The notes beneath the pieces are model-generated. The model was not told the DNA's origin. It did not search any database and was given only the letters and a program-made list of their open reading frames with translations. Positions 1 to 9,193 of a stretch of 64,000 nt of DNA are shown in pieces. The translations under genes were made by a program, and so were the position numbers. Each line of letters starts with the position of its first letter. The stretch's first letter is position 1. This stretch comes from CAWKKW01 sp963850345 (GTDB taxonomy: Bacteria > Acidobacteriota > Terriglobia > Terriglobales > Acidobacteriaceae): positions 1,178,001 to 1,242,000 of the forward strand of contig CAWKKW010000005.1 of NCBI GenBank assembly GCA_963850345.1. The letters run 5' to 3'.

Positions 1-2
1 AC

Positions 3-605
3 TACAGAGATCACGCGGCGGAGGGGGGAGCGCCGATCCCCGAAAAGCCGGTAGTGTTCGCAAAGTTGAACGGTTGCGTGATCGGCCCGAATGCTCCGAT
101 TGTTCTGCCGCCGGATACGCAACAGGTCGACTACGAAGCAGAGCTCGCCGTCGTGATCGGGCGATCGTGTAGAGGCGTCTCCGCGTCTGACGCCCTGGAC
201 TATGTTGCCGGTTATACATGCTTGAACGATGTGAGCGCCCGCGACTTTCAGTTCGGCGACAACCAGTGGGTGAGAGCGAAGAGCCAAGACACGTTCGGAC
301 CCATGGGCCCCTACCTGGTCACTTCCGACGACATACCCGATCCGCAGAAGCTCGCGATTCGCTGCTCTATCAACGGGCAACTGCTCCAAGACTCGAACAC
401 GGACAAGATGATCTTCGGTGTGCGCGAACTGATTGCTTTTATCTCTCGAGGAATTACTCTTCAGCCGGGCGATGTTATCAGCACTGGAACCCCTCACGGA
501 GTCGGCTTTGCACGCAAGCCTCCAATTTACTTGAAGGACGGCGATGAAGTAGTAGTCGAGGTAGAAGGTATCGGGAAGCTGACAAATCCTGTAGCCAGTG
601 CGTAG
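3..605 (+). CDS. Fumarylacetoacetate hydrolase family protein (5' truncated by window edge)
   Basis: The reading frame is open from the first bases; residues before the GTG at 54 read YRDHAAEGGAPIPEKP, the usual N-terminal region of this family, so the real start lies outside the window. Visible family motifs are DYEAELAVVIG (acidic metal ligands), GYTCLNDVSARDFQ, KSQDTFGPMGP and STGTPHGVG. The family cleaves C-C bonds in diketo acids. Members close in style hydrolyse 2,4-diketo-3-deoxy sugar acids to pyruvate and a C3 acid. The gene ends 17 bases before an enolase-superfamily dehydratase, so a role as the last step of sugar-acid breakdown is a reasonable inference. The exact substrate cannot be read from sequence. 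Confidence 0.9.
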   Translation, partial: YRDHAAEGGAPIPEKPVVFAKLNGCVIGPNAPIVLPPDTQQVDYEAELAVVIGRSCRGVSASDALDYVAGYTCLNDVSARDFQFGDNQWVRAKSQDTFGPMGPYLVTSDDIPDPQKLAIRCSINGQLLQDSNTDKMIFGVRELIAFISRGITLQPGDVISTGTPHGVGFARKPPIYLKDGDEVVVEVEGIGKLTNPVASA

Positions 606-622
606 TCGTCCCTAGTGACTCC

Positions 623-1894
623 ATGCGAATTAAAAAAATAGAGACGATCTGGTTTGAAGCAGTACCAAGCGACGATTGGCGCAGACAGTCGCCTCATTCG
701 CGACAGGCGCTGCCGAACAATCTATGGGTGCGCATTCACACGGATGACGGGCTGGCGGGGCTTGGTGAGACTTACTACCTGCCCCGAGCCGTAAGCGCCG
801 TGGTCCATGATCTGTTCGCCGATCTGCTGGTGAACCGGGATCCGCTCGACATTGAGAACCACTGGAACAATCTCTTCTCACTTGCGAACTTCTGCGGGTT
901 CGCGGGCGCTGAGATGCGCGCCATCTCGGCAATCGACATGGCGCTCTGGGACATAGCCGGACAGTATCTAGGTCAGCCGATCTATAACTTGCTCGGCGGC
1001 CGCAACCGGGAGAGTATTCCCGTTTACAACACCTGCGTGGGATATGGGAAATATGCGGACTATACCGCATGGACAGAAGGACACGCGGGAGAACTGGCAC
1101 TGGACCTGCTGGACTCCGGTATCGGAGCGATGAAGATCTGGCCCTTCGACCGATTCGGCCCTACATTGGGTGGCCCTTCCAATCCACACGGACCTGTTAC
1201 CGTGTGGGGCCAGGAAACAGCCGCCGGTGTTCTGGGACATTCTCTCAATGACCGCGACATACAAGCAGGCGTGGCTATCGTTGATGAGATCCGCGAGAAG
1301 ACACACGGCGCGATGGCGGTTGCGATCGAAGGCCACGCACGCTGGGATCTGCCGAGCGCGACTCGCATCGCACACGCACTCGAACCATACAACGTGATGT
1401 GGCTAGAGGAAATCATGCCTCCGGACAATGTCGAGGCGTTTGTTCGATTGAAGGCCTCGACAAGAGTTCCACTGTGCCAGAGCGAGCGCGCATTTACGAG
1501 ATTTGGGTTTCGCAGTTTCATCGAACGAGGCGCGGCGGACATAATCATGCCGGATCTTTCCTGGACGGGTGGCTTCACCGAGACCCGCAAGATCTGCAGC
1601 CTTGCCGATACTTACTATTTGCCCGTCACCTTACATGACACGATCGGACCCGTCTCGCTGTGGGCGGCGACGCATATGATGTTGCATGTTCCAAATGGGA
1701 TGATTCAGGAAGTAGTGAGAGGGTACGTAGACGGCTGGTACAACGATGTGATGACCGAGCCTCTCATTCTGGACAGCGGTCATCTTCGCGTAAACGGAAA
1801 GCCCGGACTGGGAGCAGCTTTGCGTCCAGAGTTACTCAACAGACCAGGAGCACATATCGAAGTTACAACCGAAGATCAAGTCAGGAATCGATAG
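623..1894 (+). CDS. Mandelate racemase/muconate lactonizing enzyme family dehydratase
   Basis: A 423-residue enolase-superfamily enzyme: N-terminal capping domain (about 1-125) and a TIM-barrel (about 130-380). Visible active-site elements are Lys in MKIWPFD, a metal-ligand strand EGHARW (Glu, with His two residues on, as in galactonate dehydratase-type members where Asp is usual), WLEEIMPPD, CQSER and the catalytic-type His in LHDTIGPV. Such enzymes abstract the proton alpha to a carboxylate and dehydrate aldonates. It lies between the FAH-family gene and a hydroxyacid dehydrogenase with only 4 bases to the latter, so it is almost surely in one operon. Aldonate dehydratase is inferred; the substrate is unknown. 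Confidence 0.9.
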   Translation: MRIKKIETIWFEAVPSDDWRRQSPHSRQALPNNLWVRIHTDDGLAGLGETYYLPRAVSAVVHDLFADLLVNRDPLDIENHWNNLFSLANFCGFAGAEMRAISAIDMALWDIAGQYLGQPIYNLLGGRNRESIPVYNTCVGYGKYADYTAWTEGHAGELALDLLDSGIGAMKIWPFDRFGPTLGGPSNPHGPVTVWGQETAAGVLGHSLNDRDIQAGVAIVDEIREKTHGAMAVAIEGHARWDLPSATRIAHALEPYNVMWLEEIMPPDNVEAFVRLKASTRVPLCQSERAFTRFGFRSFIERGAADIIMPDLSWTGGFTETRKICSLADTYYLPVTLHDTIGPVSLWAATHMMLHVPNGMIQEVVRGYVDGWYNDVMTEPLILDSGHLRVNGKPGLGAALRPELLNRPGAHIEVTTEDQVRNR

Positions 1895-1898
1895 GCTC

Positions 1899-3005
1899 AT
1901 GCCGACATTCAAGTTGTTCTTCACGGGTGACTATCTGGATGAGTCGGGCGCTGTAGCCGGGGACGATCCAGGGCTTGAGGAGCTACGGTCGACAGGCTAT
2001 ATCGAACCTGCCTTCCTGGAAGACCAGAAGCCTGCCAAAAGCGACACTCATTACTGGGACCGCCTGTATTCGCTGGAGGTTACGCCGGAACATATTGCAA
2101 ATGCGAATGGAATCGTGGTGTTTCGCCCATGGGTGAAGAAATCGGCGTTTTCACAGGGTGCTGATCAACTTGTGGTGCTGGCGCGTGCAGGTGCAGGAGT
2201 AGACAAGATTGACATCGCGGCGTGCACCGCCAATGGCGTTGCGGTGTTCAATACACCGGACACGCTGACACACTCCACGGCTTCGGCCGCACTCACGCTC
2301 ATGCTGGCGCTGGCAAAGCGACTCTTCCCGCAACAGGAGTTAGTACGCACCGGCCGATGGGATCGCCAACCCGAGTTCCTGGGCGATGACTTGATGGGAG
2401 CCACACTGGGCATTGTTGGCCTCGGTAAAACCGGCAGCGAACTTGCTCGACTAGTAGCTCCCTTCAACATGCGTGTCTTGTCTTACTCGCCGAAGGCAGA
2501 CCGCTCGCAGGCGGAGACACTTAGCGTCCAGCTGGTGACACTTGAAACTCTCCTGAGCAATAGTGACTTTGTAAGTCTCCACTGCCGTCTGAACGAAAAT
2601 ACCCGTGGCATGCTTGGCCCGCGCGAACTCAAGTTGATGAAGCCGGGTGCGTATCTTATCAATGTGGGACGTGGCGAACTGGTGGACGAGGTAGCGCTCG
2701 TTGATGCGCTACGAGAGAAGTCCATTGCCGGAGCAGGGCTCGACGTTTTTGAAACCGAGCCGCTTCCACTGAGTCACCCGCTGCTCGAATTGGACAACGT
2801 GATTCTGACGCCGCACTGGCTTCCGAGTACGCGGCGAGCGTCGAGGGCGACACGTCAAGTCCTTATAGAAAACATAGTCAAAGTAGCTCAGGGGCTTGCG
2901 CCTCAGAACGTGGTTAACCCCGAAGTGCTCGCACGGCCAGCATTTCAGGCGAAGCTGTCACGGTTTGCCGTGAACCAAAAACGCCATGCAATTGCACGCG
3001 CCTAA
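1899..3005 (+). CDS. D-2-hydroxyacid dehydrogenase (phosphoglycerate dehydrogenase-like)
   Basis: A 368-residue NAD-dependent 2-hydroxyacid dehydrogenase. The Rossmann motif GIVGLGKTGSELAR sits mid-protein, and the catalytic triad of the family is visible as Arg in NVGRGELVDE, Glu in DVFETEP and His in LTPHW. The first 50 residues (FFTGDYLDESGAV) look like the catalytic-domain start of SerA/GyaR-type enzymes, and there is no C-terminal ACT domain. It follows the dehydratase by 4 bases and precedes an SDR by 8. Reduction of a 2-keto acid or oxidation of a 2-hydroxy acid in the same catabolic route is inferred. The ATG start has only a weak ribosome-binding site (GATAGG), typical of tight operon packing. 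Confidence 0.88.
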   Translation: MPTFKLFFTGDYLDESGAVAGDDPGLEELRSTGYIEPAFLEDQKPAKSDTHYWDRLYSLEVTPEHIANANGIVVFRPWVKKSAFSQGADQLVVLARAGAGVDKIDIAACTANGVAVFNTPDTLTHSTASAALTLMLALAKRLFPQQELVRTGRWDRQPEFLGDDLMGATLGIVGLGKTGSELARLVAPFNMRVLSYSPKADRSQAETLSVQLVTLETLLSNSDFVSLHCRLNENTRGMLGPRELKLMKPGAYLINVGRGELVDEVALVDALREKSIAGAGLDVFETEPLPLSHPLLELDNVILTPHWLPSTRRASRATRQVLIENIVKVAQGLAPQNVVNPEVLARPAFQAKLSRFAVNQKRHAIARA

Positions 3006-3013
3006 GGAGAAGA

Positions 3014-3805
3014 ATGAAGGTTGATTTGCAGGAACGGGTGGCATTGGTGACCGGCGCTGCCGGTGGAATCGGACGTGCCATTGCTCTGTCGCTCGCCGAA
3101 AATGGAGCGACTGTCGCAGTGAACGACCTGAATCCGAAGGGTGAAGAAACATGCGATGAGATCCGAAGCCTGGGCGGAGAGGCTGCCTTCTTTCCCGCGG
3201 ATGTGGGAGATGCTGAAAGTGTGAATTCGATGGTCGCGGCAGTCGAGCAGAAGTTCGGCAGGGTCGATATCCTGATCAACAATGCGGGTGTGAATGTGGG
3301 AGTGGGAAAGGCGCGACGGCCCATTCATGAATTTACCGACGCAGAATGGCATCGCATTATCCGGATTGATTTGGATGGAGTCTTCTATTGTTCTCGCGTT
3401 GTGTCCGCCGGGATGGTGACGCGGCGCCGCGGAGCAATCGTCAACATAGGTTCTGTACTCGGGCTGGTTCCCATCCGCTTACAGTGCGCATTCTCTGCAG
3501 CGAAGGCAGGGATGTTGAATTTCACCCGTTCCCATGCATTGGAAGTTGGAGGGTACGGGGTAAGGGTCAACGGCATCGCGCCTGGTTCCATTCTCACCGA
3601 GGGCACGAAAAGCTTGTTCTATAACGAGGAAGCGAAGCGACTTTCCGAGAGCCTGATCAGTCACATTCCACTCGGCAAGCCCGGTGAGACGCGCGATATC
3701 GCAAATGCGGCGCTGTATCTGGCATCGGACGATGCGAGCTATGTAACGGGTCATGTGCTGGTAGTGGATGGTGGATGGACCGCAGGTTTCGCGCGCGAGT
3801 GGTAA
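3014..3805 (+). CDS. SDR family oxidoreductase with Phe at the catalytic Tyr position
   Basis: A 263-residue classical short-chain dehydrogenase: NAD(P)-binding TGAAGGIGRAIA near residue 15, NNAG near 92, NIGSV with the catalytic-type Ser147, and a C-terminal VTGHVLVVDGG. The YxxxK motif reads FSAAK: Phe160 stands 13 residues after Ser147, exactly where Tyr is expected, and Lys164 is kept. AGGAG precedes the ATG. Without the Tyr hydroxyl a classical SDR should be badly impaired, so this may be an altered-mechanism enzyme, a non-catalytic paralogue or a base error (TTC for TAC). Operon position suggests a sugar or sugar-acid substrate. Confidence 0.88.
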   Translation: MKVDLQERVALVTGAAGGIGRAIALSLAENGATVAVNDLNPKGEETCDEIRSLGGEAAFFPADVGDAESVNSMVAAVEQKFGRVDILINNAGVNVGVGKARRPIHEFTDAEWHRIIRIDLDGVFYCSRVVSAGMVTRRRGAIVNIGSVLGLVPIRLQCAFSAAKAGMLNFTRSHALEVGGYGVRVNGIAPGSILTEGTKSLFYNEEAKRLSESLISHIPLGKPGETRDIANAALYLASDDASYVTGHVLVVDGGWTAGFAREW

Positions 3806-3854
3806 CTCAAGATCGAAAGGTAAGTCCGACAATTATTTCGGGTAAGGAAAACGA

Positions 3855-4871
3855 ATGGCCCTGGTCCAAGGATTTGCACTAACGCTTCTTGCCGGCTCGA
3901 TGATGGGTGGCAACCTCGTTCCGCTGAAGTGGGCGAAGGTATGGAAGTGGGAGAACTTCTGGTTTGCATATTCCATTGTTTCCCTCTTCATCGTTCCTTT
4001 TGGGATTGCTTTCCTATTCATCCCACACCTCGCAACGGTCTATCAATCGGTCCCCTTCCCAACATTGGCCAAGCCCTTTCTGTATGGCACGTTGTGGGGA
4101 ATCGCGCAATTGGGCGCGGGTATCTGTGTGCATCGAATCGGGCTGGCGCTGACTGGGTCGATACTCAACGGACTCTGCGCTACCTTCGGATCACTTATTC
4201 CTCTGGTGTTACAACACTCTGATTTGCTCTCGAAGCCAAGCGGCATGCTTCTACTAGCAGCGACAGCAGTTATGTTGATCGGGGTCACGCTTTGTGGCTG
4301 GGCGGGATTTCGTCGTGAAAAAACCCAGTCCTCGACCATCGCGGCACGGCCTAAGGGCGCCTATCTTCTGGTTATGGTGATCGCCGTGGTATCGGGCTTG
4401 CTTGCGGCACTGCTGAATATCGCTCTCGCGTTTGGCGGAGACATTGTGCAGTTAGCCCGCTTGCAGGGCGCGCCTACGGCGTGGGCAGTGTTCTCGGTCT
4501 GGCCTCTCGCTCTCATGGGAGGCCTATTGATCAACCTGGCGTACAGTATCTACCTACTGACAAAAAACAGAACGTGGAACAATTTCGTACTGAAGCCAGG
4601 AGAGGTGGTGTATCCACTCCTGGGTGGATCTCTGTGGATGATTGCCATTGCAACTTATAGCAGTGGAACCGTTTTCCTTGGGATCCTCGGAGTCTCCATC
4701 GGCTGGGCGCTCTTCCAGATAACCATGATTTTGGCAGGTAACCTGGCCGGAATATGGACAGGGGAATGGCGCACAAGCAGTAGGAGCATCGTCAATGCGA
4801 ACGTAGCGGGCGTGGCTGTGCTATTTGTCGCGACGGTAATGATGGCAGCAGCTAACTATTCGGCGCATTAG
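3855..4871 (+). CDS. RhaT-like sugar/proton symporter (first copy)
   Basis: A 338-residue integral membrane protein with about ten hydrophobic segments. The first helix region LLAGSMMGGNLVPLKW and the following KVWKWENFWF are characteristic of the L-rhamnose-H+ symporter (RhaT) family, and the spacing of later helices (ALTGSILNGLCATFGS, GVSIGWALFQ) also fits. AAGGA precedes the ATG. It sits inside the sugar-acid catabolic operon, so import of the substrate into the cytoplasm is likely. In Acidobacteriota RhaT homologues are often found with varied sugar-acid genes, so rhamnose itself is not proven. A second, divergent copy is at 10473-11510. Confidence 0.9.
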   Translation: MALVQGFALTLLAGSMMGGNLVPLKWAKVWKWENFWFAYSIVSLFIVPFGIAFLFIPHLATVYQSVPFPTLAKPFLYGTLWGIAQLGAGICVHRIGLALTGSILNGLCATFGSLIPLVLQHSDLLSKPSGMLLLAATAVMLIGVTLCGWAGFRREKTQSSTIAARPKGAYLLVMVIAVVSGLLAALLNIALAFGGDIVQLARLQGAPTAWAVFSVWPLALMGGLLINLAYSIYLLTKNRTWNNFVLKPGEVVYPLLGGSLWMIAIATYSSGTVFLGILGVSIGWALFQITMILAGNLAGIWTGEWRTSSRSIVNANVAGVAVLFVATVMMAAANYSAH

Positions 4872-4947
4872 CGTTTCTCTATGGCAGGTATGTCGAACGC
4901 AAATCTTTGAGTGATATGGATGGTATTTGTAAGGAGACTCTCACGCA

Positions 4948-5796
4948 ATGAGCGATCAAGGAAAGCTATTCGGCAGGAAAGCGCTGGTCACAGGTTCAGA
5001 CACCGGAATCGGTCGCGAGATCGCGCTTGAGTTTGCCCGTCAAGGCGCGGACGTGGTGCTGCATTACTGCCACCATCAGGAAGGCGCGGAGAGTGCCTCA
5101 AGAGAGATCGAGGCGATGGGGAGAAAGAGCACGGCGCTAGGGGCCGACTTCAACGAGTTGAATGAGGCAATCGCGTTCGCCGATCGTGCTGTCCAATTCC
5201 TTGGCAACATTGACTGCCTGGTGAACAACGCCGGCATCACTTTCAATCGACCAATTATGAAGATGGAGCCCAGCCACTTTGACAAACTTTTTAATGTCAA
5301 CTTCCGGGCGCAATACTTTATTACCCAGCGAATCGTTGAAGACATGTTGAAGCATGGTGGGGGCAGCATTTGTAACTTGTCTTCTATCCACGCATTGCAG
5401 GGGGCTCCGGAGCACTCCGCGTATGCGGCCAGCAAGGGTGCAATCATTGCATACTCCAGAGCATTGGCGGTGGAGCTCGGGCATCGCGGCATTCGAGTCA
5501 ACGTCATTGCCCCGGGTTGGATAACTGTAGAGAACTACTTTAAAGTTATCCCTGGATTCAATGAGAAGCAGGCCTCGCAGGACGCAGCCAATGCGGTGCC
5601 CATCGCCCGTTATGGTCTGCCAATCGACGTAGCCCGTGCAGCCGCCTTTGTTTGCGGACCCGATGCAGGCTTCTTCCATGGGCAGACACTCGTGCTAGAT
5701 GGCGGGACTACCTCGCTCATGTCGCTTATCTCCGACTTCCGCGCCGAATCCGCCGCCAAGTTCGGAGAGGAATACATCCTGGATAAGAAGAGTTAG
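4948..5796 (+). CDS. SDR family oxidoreductase
   Basis: A 282-residue classical short-chain dehydrogenase with cofactor motif TGSDTGIGREIA, NNAG, catalytic Ser in NLSSIHA and an intact YAASK. Length and motifs resemble glucose 1-dehydrogenase or 3-oxoacyl-ACP reductase-type SDRs; a C-terminal extension of about 25 residues after LVLDGG is unusual. AGGAG precedes the ATG. It lies between the RhaT-like permease and a malate/lactate-type dehydrogenase. In non-phosphorylative sugar pathways SDRs oxidise either the sugar or the 2-keto-3-deoxy acid; either role is possible here. Unlike the SDR at 3014-3805 it keeps the full catalytic set. Confidence 0.9.
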   Translation: MSDQGKLFGRKALVTGSDTGIGREIALEFARQGADVVLHYCHHQEGAESASREIEAMGRKSTALGADFNELNEAIAFADRAVQFLGNIDCLVNNAGITFNRPIMKMEPSHFDKLFNVNFRAQYFITQRIVEDMLKHGGGSICNLSSIHALQGAPEHSAYAASKGAIIAYSRALAVELGHRGIRVNVIAPGWITVENYFKVIPGFNEKQASQDAANAVPIARYGLPIDVARAAAFVCGPDAGFFHGQTLVLDGGTTSLMSLISDFRAESAAKFGEEYILDKKS

Positions 5797-5839
5797 CCGT
5801 CAGATGAAAACAACCTTACTTGATCCAGGAGCCCTGTAG

Positions 5840-6895
5840 ATGTCGAAGCGGATTTCACCGGAGCATTTGACTTCATATTGCAACCAGGTTCTGAACACCG
5901 CCGGAATCTCGTCCTCGAACGCGGAGCTCATATCCAATGTTCTGATCACGACGGATATGTGGGGCACCTTCTCGCATGGCACTGGTGCGTTGCGCAACTA
6001 TGTGCGCGCGTTGAAGGTAGGAGTTATCGATGCGACGGCTAATCCTGAGGTCAAGCAGCAGGGTAACTCGTCAACCGTGGTGGACGGGCATGCCTCCATG
6101 GGCATGTTAGGTGCGTCGTTAGGAATGGAACTCGCAATTGAGAAAGCTGCCGATCACACCATCTCGTGGGTGGGGGTGACTAACAGCAGTCATTTTGGCG
6201 CGGCAGGCTACTATGCCAACATGGCTGCACAACGCGGCATGATCGGCATCGCGATGAGCAACGCGGATCCGAATATGGTCGTACCCGGGGCGCGTGGGCA
6301 TGTGATCGGAAACAATCCGTTGGCCTATGCGATCCCCGCCGGGAAAGAACATCCGATACTGCTCGACATAGCCCTGAGTGCAGTCGCCGCGGGGAAGATC
6401 TTCGCTATGAAAGCCGAGGGCAAGTCGATTCCTGACACGTGGCTCACAGACGCAGAAGGCTTGCCCACTTCGGAAGTGGGCGACTGGCCGAACTCGGGAT
6501 CGATGGTCCCCATGGCGGGTCACAAAGGATACGGAATCGCGCTCCTCATCGAGATCATGGCTGGCGCTCTCACCGGAGCAGGCGTGTTGAACGAGGCGAA
6601 GAGTTGGATGCTGCAATCCTCCGAAGCCACAAATCTGGGACACGCGTTTATTGCAATCAATGTAGATCAGATCATTCCCATCGATACGTTCAGGGATCGT
6701 GTCGACAGCATGATCCAACACATCCGGAACTCGCCCGGAGCGAAGGGATCAGAGAGAATCTACGTACCCGGAGAGATTGAATGGCAGAAGCGTGAGGACT
6801 ACCTCGCCAATGGCATTCCACTGCCGGAACTTGTATTCGAATCCCTATATCAAGTTGGACGTGAGTTAGGAATAGATACAACTCTGCTCGATTGA
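5840..6895 (+). CDS. Malate/L-lactate dehydrogenase family (Ldh2-type) oxidoreductase
   Basis: A 351-residue member of the NAD(P)-dependent Ldh2/MDH2 family, which includes ureidoglycolate, L-sulfolactate and 2,3-diketogulonate-type reductases. Visible are the N-terminal helix with TTDMWGTFSHGTGAL, the catalytic-type His in NSSHFGAAGYY, GNNPLAYAIPA, and GHKGYGIALLIEIM in the cofactor domain. AGGAG precedes the ATG. It is the last gene of the first rightward operon; a hairpin terminator follows at 6952-6980. Oxidation or reduction of a 2-hydroxy/2-keto acid intermediate, for example a C3 product of the FAH-family step, is inferred. Confidence 0.9.
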   Translation: MSKRISPEHLTSYCNQVLNTAGISSSNAELISNVLITTDMWGTFSHGTGALRNYVRALKVGVIDATANPEVKQQGNSSTVVDGHASMGMLGASLGMELAIEKAADHTISWVGVTNSSHFGAAGYYANMAAQRGMIGIAMSNADPNMVVPGARGHVIGNNPLAYAIPAGKEHPILLDIALSAVAAGKIFAMKAEGKSIPDTWLTDAEGLPTSEVGDWPNSGSMVPMAGHKGYGIALLIEIMAGALTGAGVLNEAKSWMLQSSEATNLGHAFIAINVDQIIPIDTFRDRVDSMIQHIRNSPGAKGSERIYVPGEIEWQKREDYLANGIPLPELVFESLYQVGRELGIDTTLLD

Positions 6896-6951
6896 TTCAA
6901 TTGCAGAAGAAACACGTTGCCGTTGTGCTTTAACTGAGTATTAAGCGACTA

Positions 6952-6990
6952 AAGCCGGCCTCATACTACGAGGCCGGCTTAGTTGCTTTA
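6952..6990. terminator. Bidirectional hairpin terminator
   Basis: Perfect 11-bp inverted repeat AAGCCGGCCTC / GAGGCCGGCTT (6952-6962 and 6970-6980) with a 7-base loop. Outer bases pair partly too (GACTAA with TTAGTT). It lies between the convergent genes ending at 6895 (+) and 7006 (-), so it can serve both. Confidence 0.85.
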
Positions 6991-7005
6991 GTACTCACAA
7001 GTCAG

Positions 7006-7962
7006 TTAGACCAGAGCGCCTTCGGGGCGTTTGCCGAGCAAAATATCGCGTGCGGCTTCAGCAGCTTTGATCTGAAGCAACTCAACGGCTCGTGAAGAGA
7101 CAGAAGCGGCGTGACTGGTGAGGATCACATTGGGAAGTGTGCGCAGCGGACTCTCTTTCGGGAGCGGTTCCTTTTCAAACACGTCCATCCCGGCCCCGAG
7201 TATCTTACCCGATTGCAGAGCGTTGATAAGATCTAACTCGTTCACTAATGGACCACGGGCCGTGTTGATAAGTAGGACGCCGGGTTTCATCTTTGCGATT
7301 GAGTTCGCACTGATGATGTGGTGAGTCTCCGGAATCAAGGGACAGTGCAGCGAAATGATGTCCGCGCGTCCAAGAAGTTCCTCTAACTCGACCTGCTCCA
7401 CTCCGCGCTCGCGGAACAGTTCCGGCTTGGCAAAGGGATCAAAGGCGATCTGATGGAAGCGGAAAGGCTTTGCCTTGTCACTGACTTTTCGAGCAATCGA
7501 TCCGAAGCCAATCAGGCCAAGTGTCAGATCAGAGAATGCGGGAATGGGAAGAAACGGACCAACGCCCCAACCACCTGCAGCGAATTGGCTGTGGTCCTGC
7601 GGAATTCTACGTGCGAGGCTGATCATCATTGCCAGAGTGTGATCGGACACCTCTTCCTGACAATAGTTCGGGACGTTGGACACCATGCGGCCTGCGTCTT
7701 TGGCGGCGTTGAGGTCAATGTTGTCCACACCGATTCCGTAGCGAACAACGCCTTTTACTTTCGGCAATGCATCCAGAACGCGGCGAGTGATCGGAGCCCA
7801 TTGCACGATCAGCGCATCGGCAGCTCCGCAGCGCTCGATGATTTCATCTTCGGTCTTGCAGACGGGCTTCGCCTCCTGCAAGATGAATCCCGCCTGCTCC
7901 AGGACCTCTTTCTGCAGGTGAATGGACGGAAACAAATGATCTGTAATTACAACGGTCTGCAA
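7006..7962 (-). CDS. D-2-hydroxyacid dehydrogenase (C-terminal-binding-protein-like)
   Basis: A 2-hydroxyacid dehydrogenase of about 318 residues with Rossmann motif GLIGFGSIARKVS, Arg in NTARGPLVNE, Glu in DVFEKEPLP and His in LTSHAAS. I place the start at the TTG at 7962 (LQTVVITDH) because GGGGAG stands 6 bases upstream and the family begins at this strand. An in-frame ATG at 8073 would add 37 residues of unconvincing sequence. It is transcribed leftward against the main catabolic operon and converges on its terminator. It is the second enzyme of this family in the island but only distantly like the one at 1899-3005. Confidence 0.87.
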   Translation of the reverse strand: MQTVVITDHLFPSIHLQKEVLEQAGFILQEAKPVCKTEDEIIERCGAADALIVQWAPITRRVLDALPKVKGVVRYGIGVDNIDLNAAKDAGRMVSNVPNYCQEEVSDHTLAMMISLARRIPQDHSQFAAGGWGVGPFLPIPAFSDLTLGLIGFGSIARKVSDKAKPFRFHQIAFDPFAKPELFRERGVEQVELEELLGRADIISLHCPLIPETHHIISANSIAKMKPGVLLINTARGPLVNELDLINALQSGKILGAGMDVFEKEPLPKESPLRTLPNVILTSHAASVSSRAVELLQIKAAEAARDILLGKRPEGALV

Positions 7963-8245
7963 GAATATCTCCCCAGTCAGGTATTCGACGGTTTGGACCA
8001 TGGTCGCAGACTTTGCGCGACGTGCACAGTCGTCCTCACGGTTCTTACACACTGCTCTCAATGACGTTGTCAAGAACGTTCCGTAGGTTGAACAGGTGGA
8101 TGAAAGTTCGGAGTATTGAACGGCAAAACGCTATCTGGCGTGAGTATCGATTGCTTGCCGGTCGGCCGCTGTATTAGGTTGGCAATGACAATTCTATAGA
8201 TCTCAATATGCCTATGGAGGTGTCAGAAAGGGTTTCCTCTCTGCG

Positions 8246-9193
8246 ATGAATATCCTCGTTACTGGTGGAACCGGCAATCTCGGTTCCAGACTCATCATTC
8301 CGCTGGTGAAGCGAGGAGATCGAGTAGCCGCGTTCGATATCCGATCGAAGCCTCACGTACTGAGTGCGGAATTCGGTAAGGTCACGACAATCATCGGTGA
8401 CTTAGGCGACCGCAACGCTGTGGTGGATGCTGTTCGTTCGCAGCAGATTGACACTATATTTCATCTCGGCGCGGTACTCTCATCGTCGGCGGAAGATAAC
8501 CCGTCGGAAGCGTGGCAGGCCAACATGGATGGAATGGTCAATGTGTTGGAGGCCGCCAGGATCGGCGGCGTACGACAGGTCATCTTTTCAAGCACCATCG
8601 CTACCTATGGAGGTAAGGTTAGTTTGCCGCTACAGGATGATTCGCCGCAGTGGCCTGTCAGCTTGTATGGAGTTACGAAGGTGGCGGGCGAACGACTGGG
8701 AGTGTACTACCACAATCGATTTGGTCTCGACTTCAGAGGCATACGACTGCCAGCGGTGATCGCGGCTCGCGGTTCCAGTGGAGGAGCGAGTGCTTATTGC
8801 TCCGCTGCATTTGAAGGGAGCGCTTTGAGTGGCTCATACGAATTCTTTGTGAATGCAACCACGCGCGCGCCCATGCTGTACATAGAAGACGCAGTTGGCG
8901 CCCTGCTGGGATTACATAATGCGCCCAACACGCGCCTTACCAGACGGATGTACAACGTTGCGGGAATACATCCCTCGGCAACGGAGCTGGCCGCGGCGAT
9001 CGGTAAGCTCTTGCCCGACGCGCGTTTCACTTACAAACCCGACCCAATTCGCACCGCAATTGTTGAAAGCTGGCCGCATGAAATCGACGATTCGGCCGCG
9101 CGCCAAGATTGGGAATGGCAGCCGACCTGGAGCCTGGAACGCATGACAGAAGAGATACTTCACCTGCTTCGGAGCGAGATTGCAAGTCAGTGA
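8246..9193 (+). CDS. NAD-dependent epimerase/dehydratase family protein
   Basis: A 315-residue extended SDR: NAD-binding TGGTGNLGSRL at the N-terminus, GDLGDRNAV, Ser/Thr region FSSTIATYGG and the active-site YGVTK. The pattern resembles UDP-glucose 4-epimerase, L-threonine 3-dehydrogenase and uronate dehydrogenase-like enzymes; the pocket differs enough that I do not choose. It is divergent from the hydroxyacid dehydrogenase at 7006-7962 and heads a second rightward operon. Its last 14 bases overlap the next gene. A sugar or sugar-acid substrate is likely from context. Confidence 0.87.
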   Translation: MNILVTGGTGNLGSRLIIPLVKRGDRVAAFDIRSKPHVLSAEFGKVTTIIGDLGDRNAVVDAVRSQQIDTIFHLGAVLSSSAEDNPSEAWQANMDGMVNVLEAARIGGVRQVIFSSTIATYGGKVSLPLQDDSPQWPVSLYGVTKVAGERLGVYYHNRFGLDFRGIRLPAVIAARGSSGGASAYCSAAFEGSALSGSYEFFVNATTRAPMLYIEDAVGALLGLHNAPNTRLTRRMYNVAGIHPSATELAAAIGKLLPDARFTYKPDPIRTAIVESWPHEIDDSAARQDWEWQPTWSLERMTEEILHLLRSEIASQ

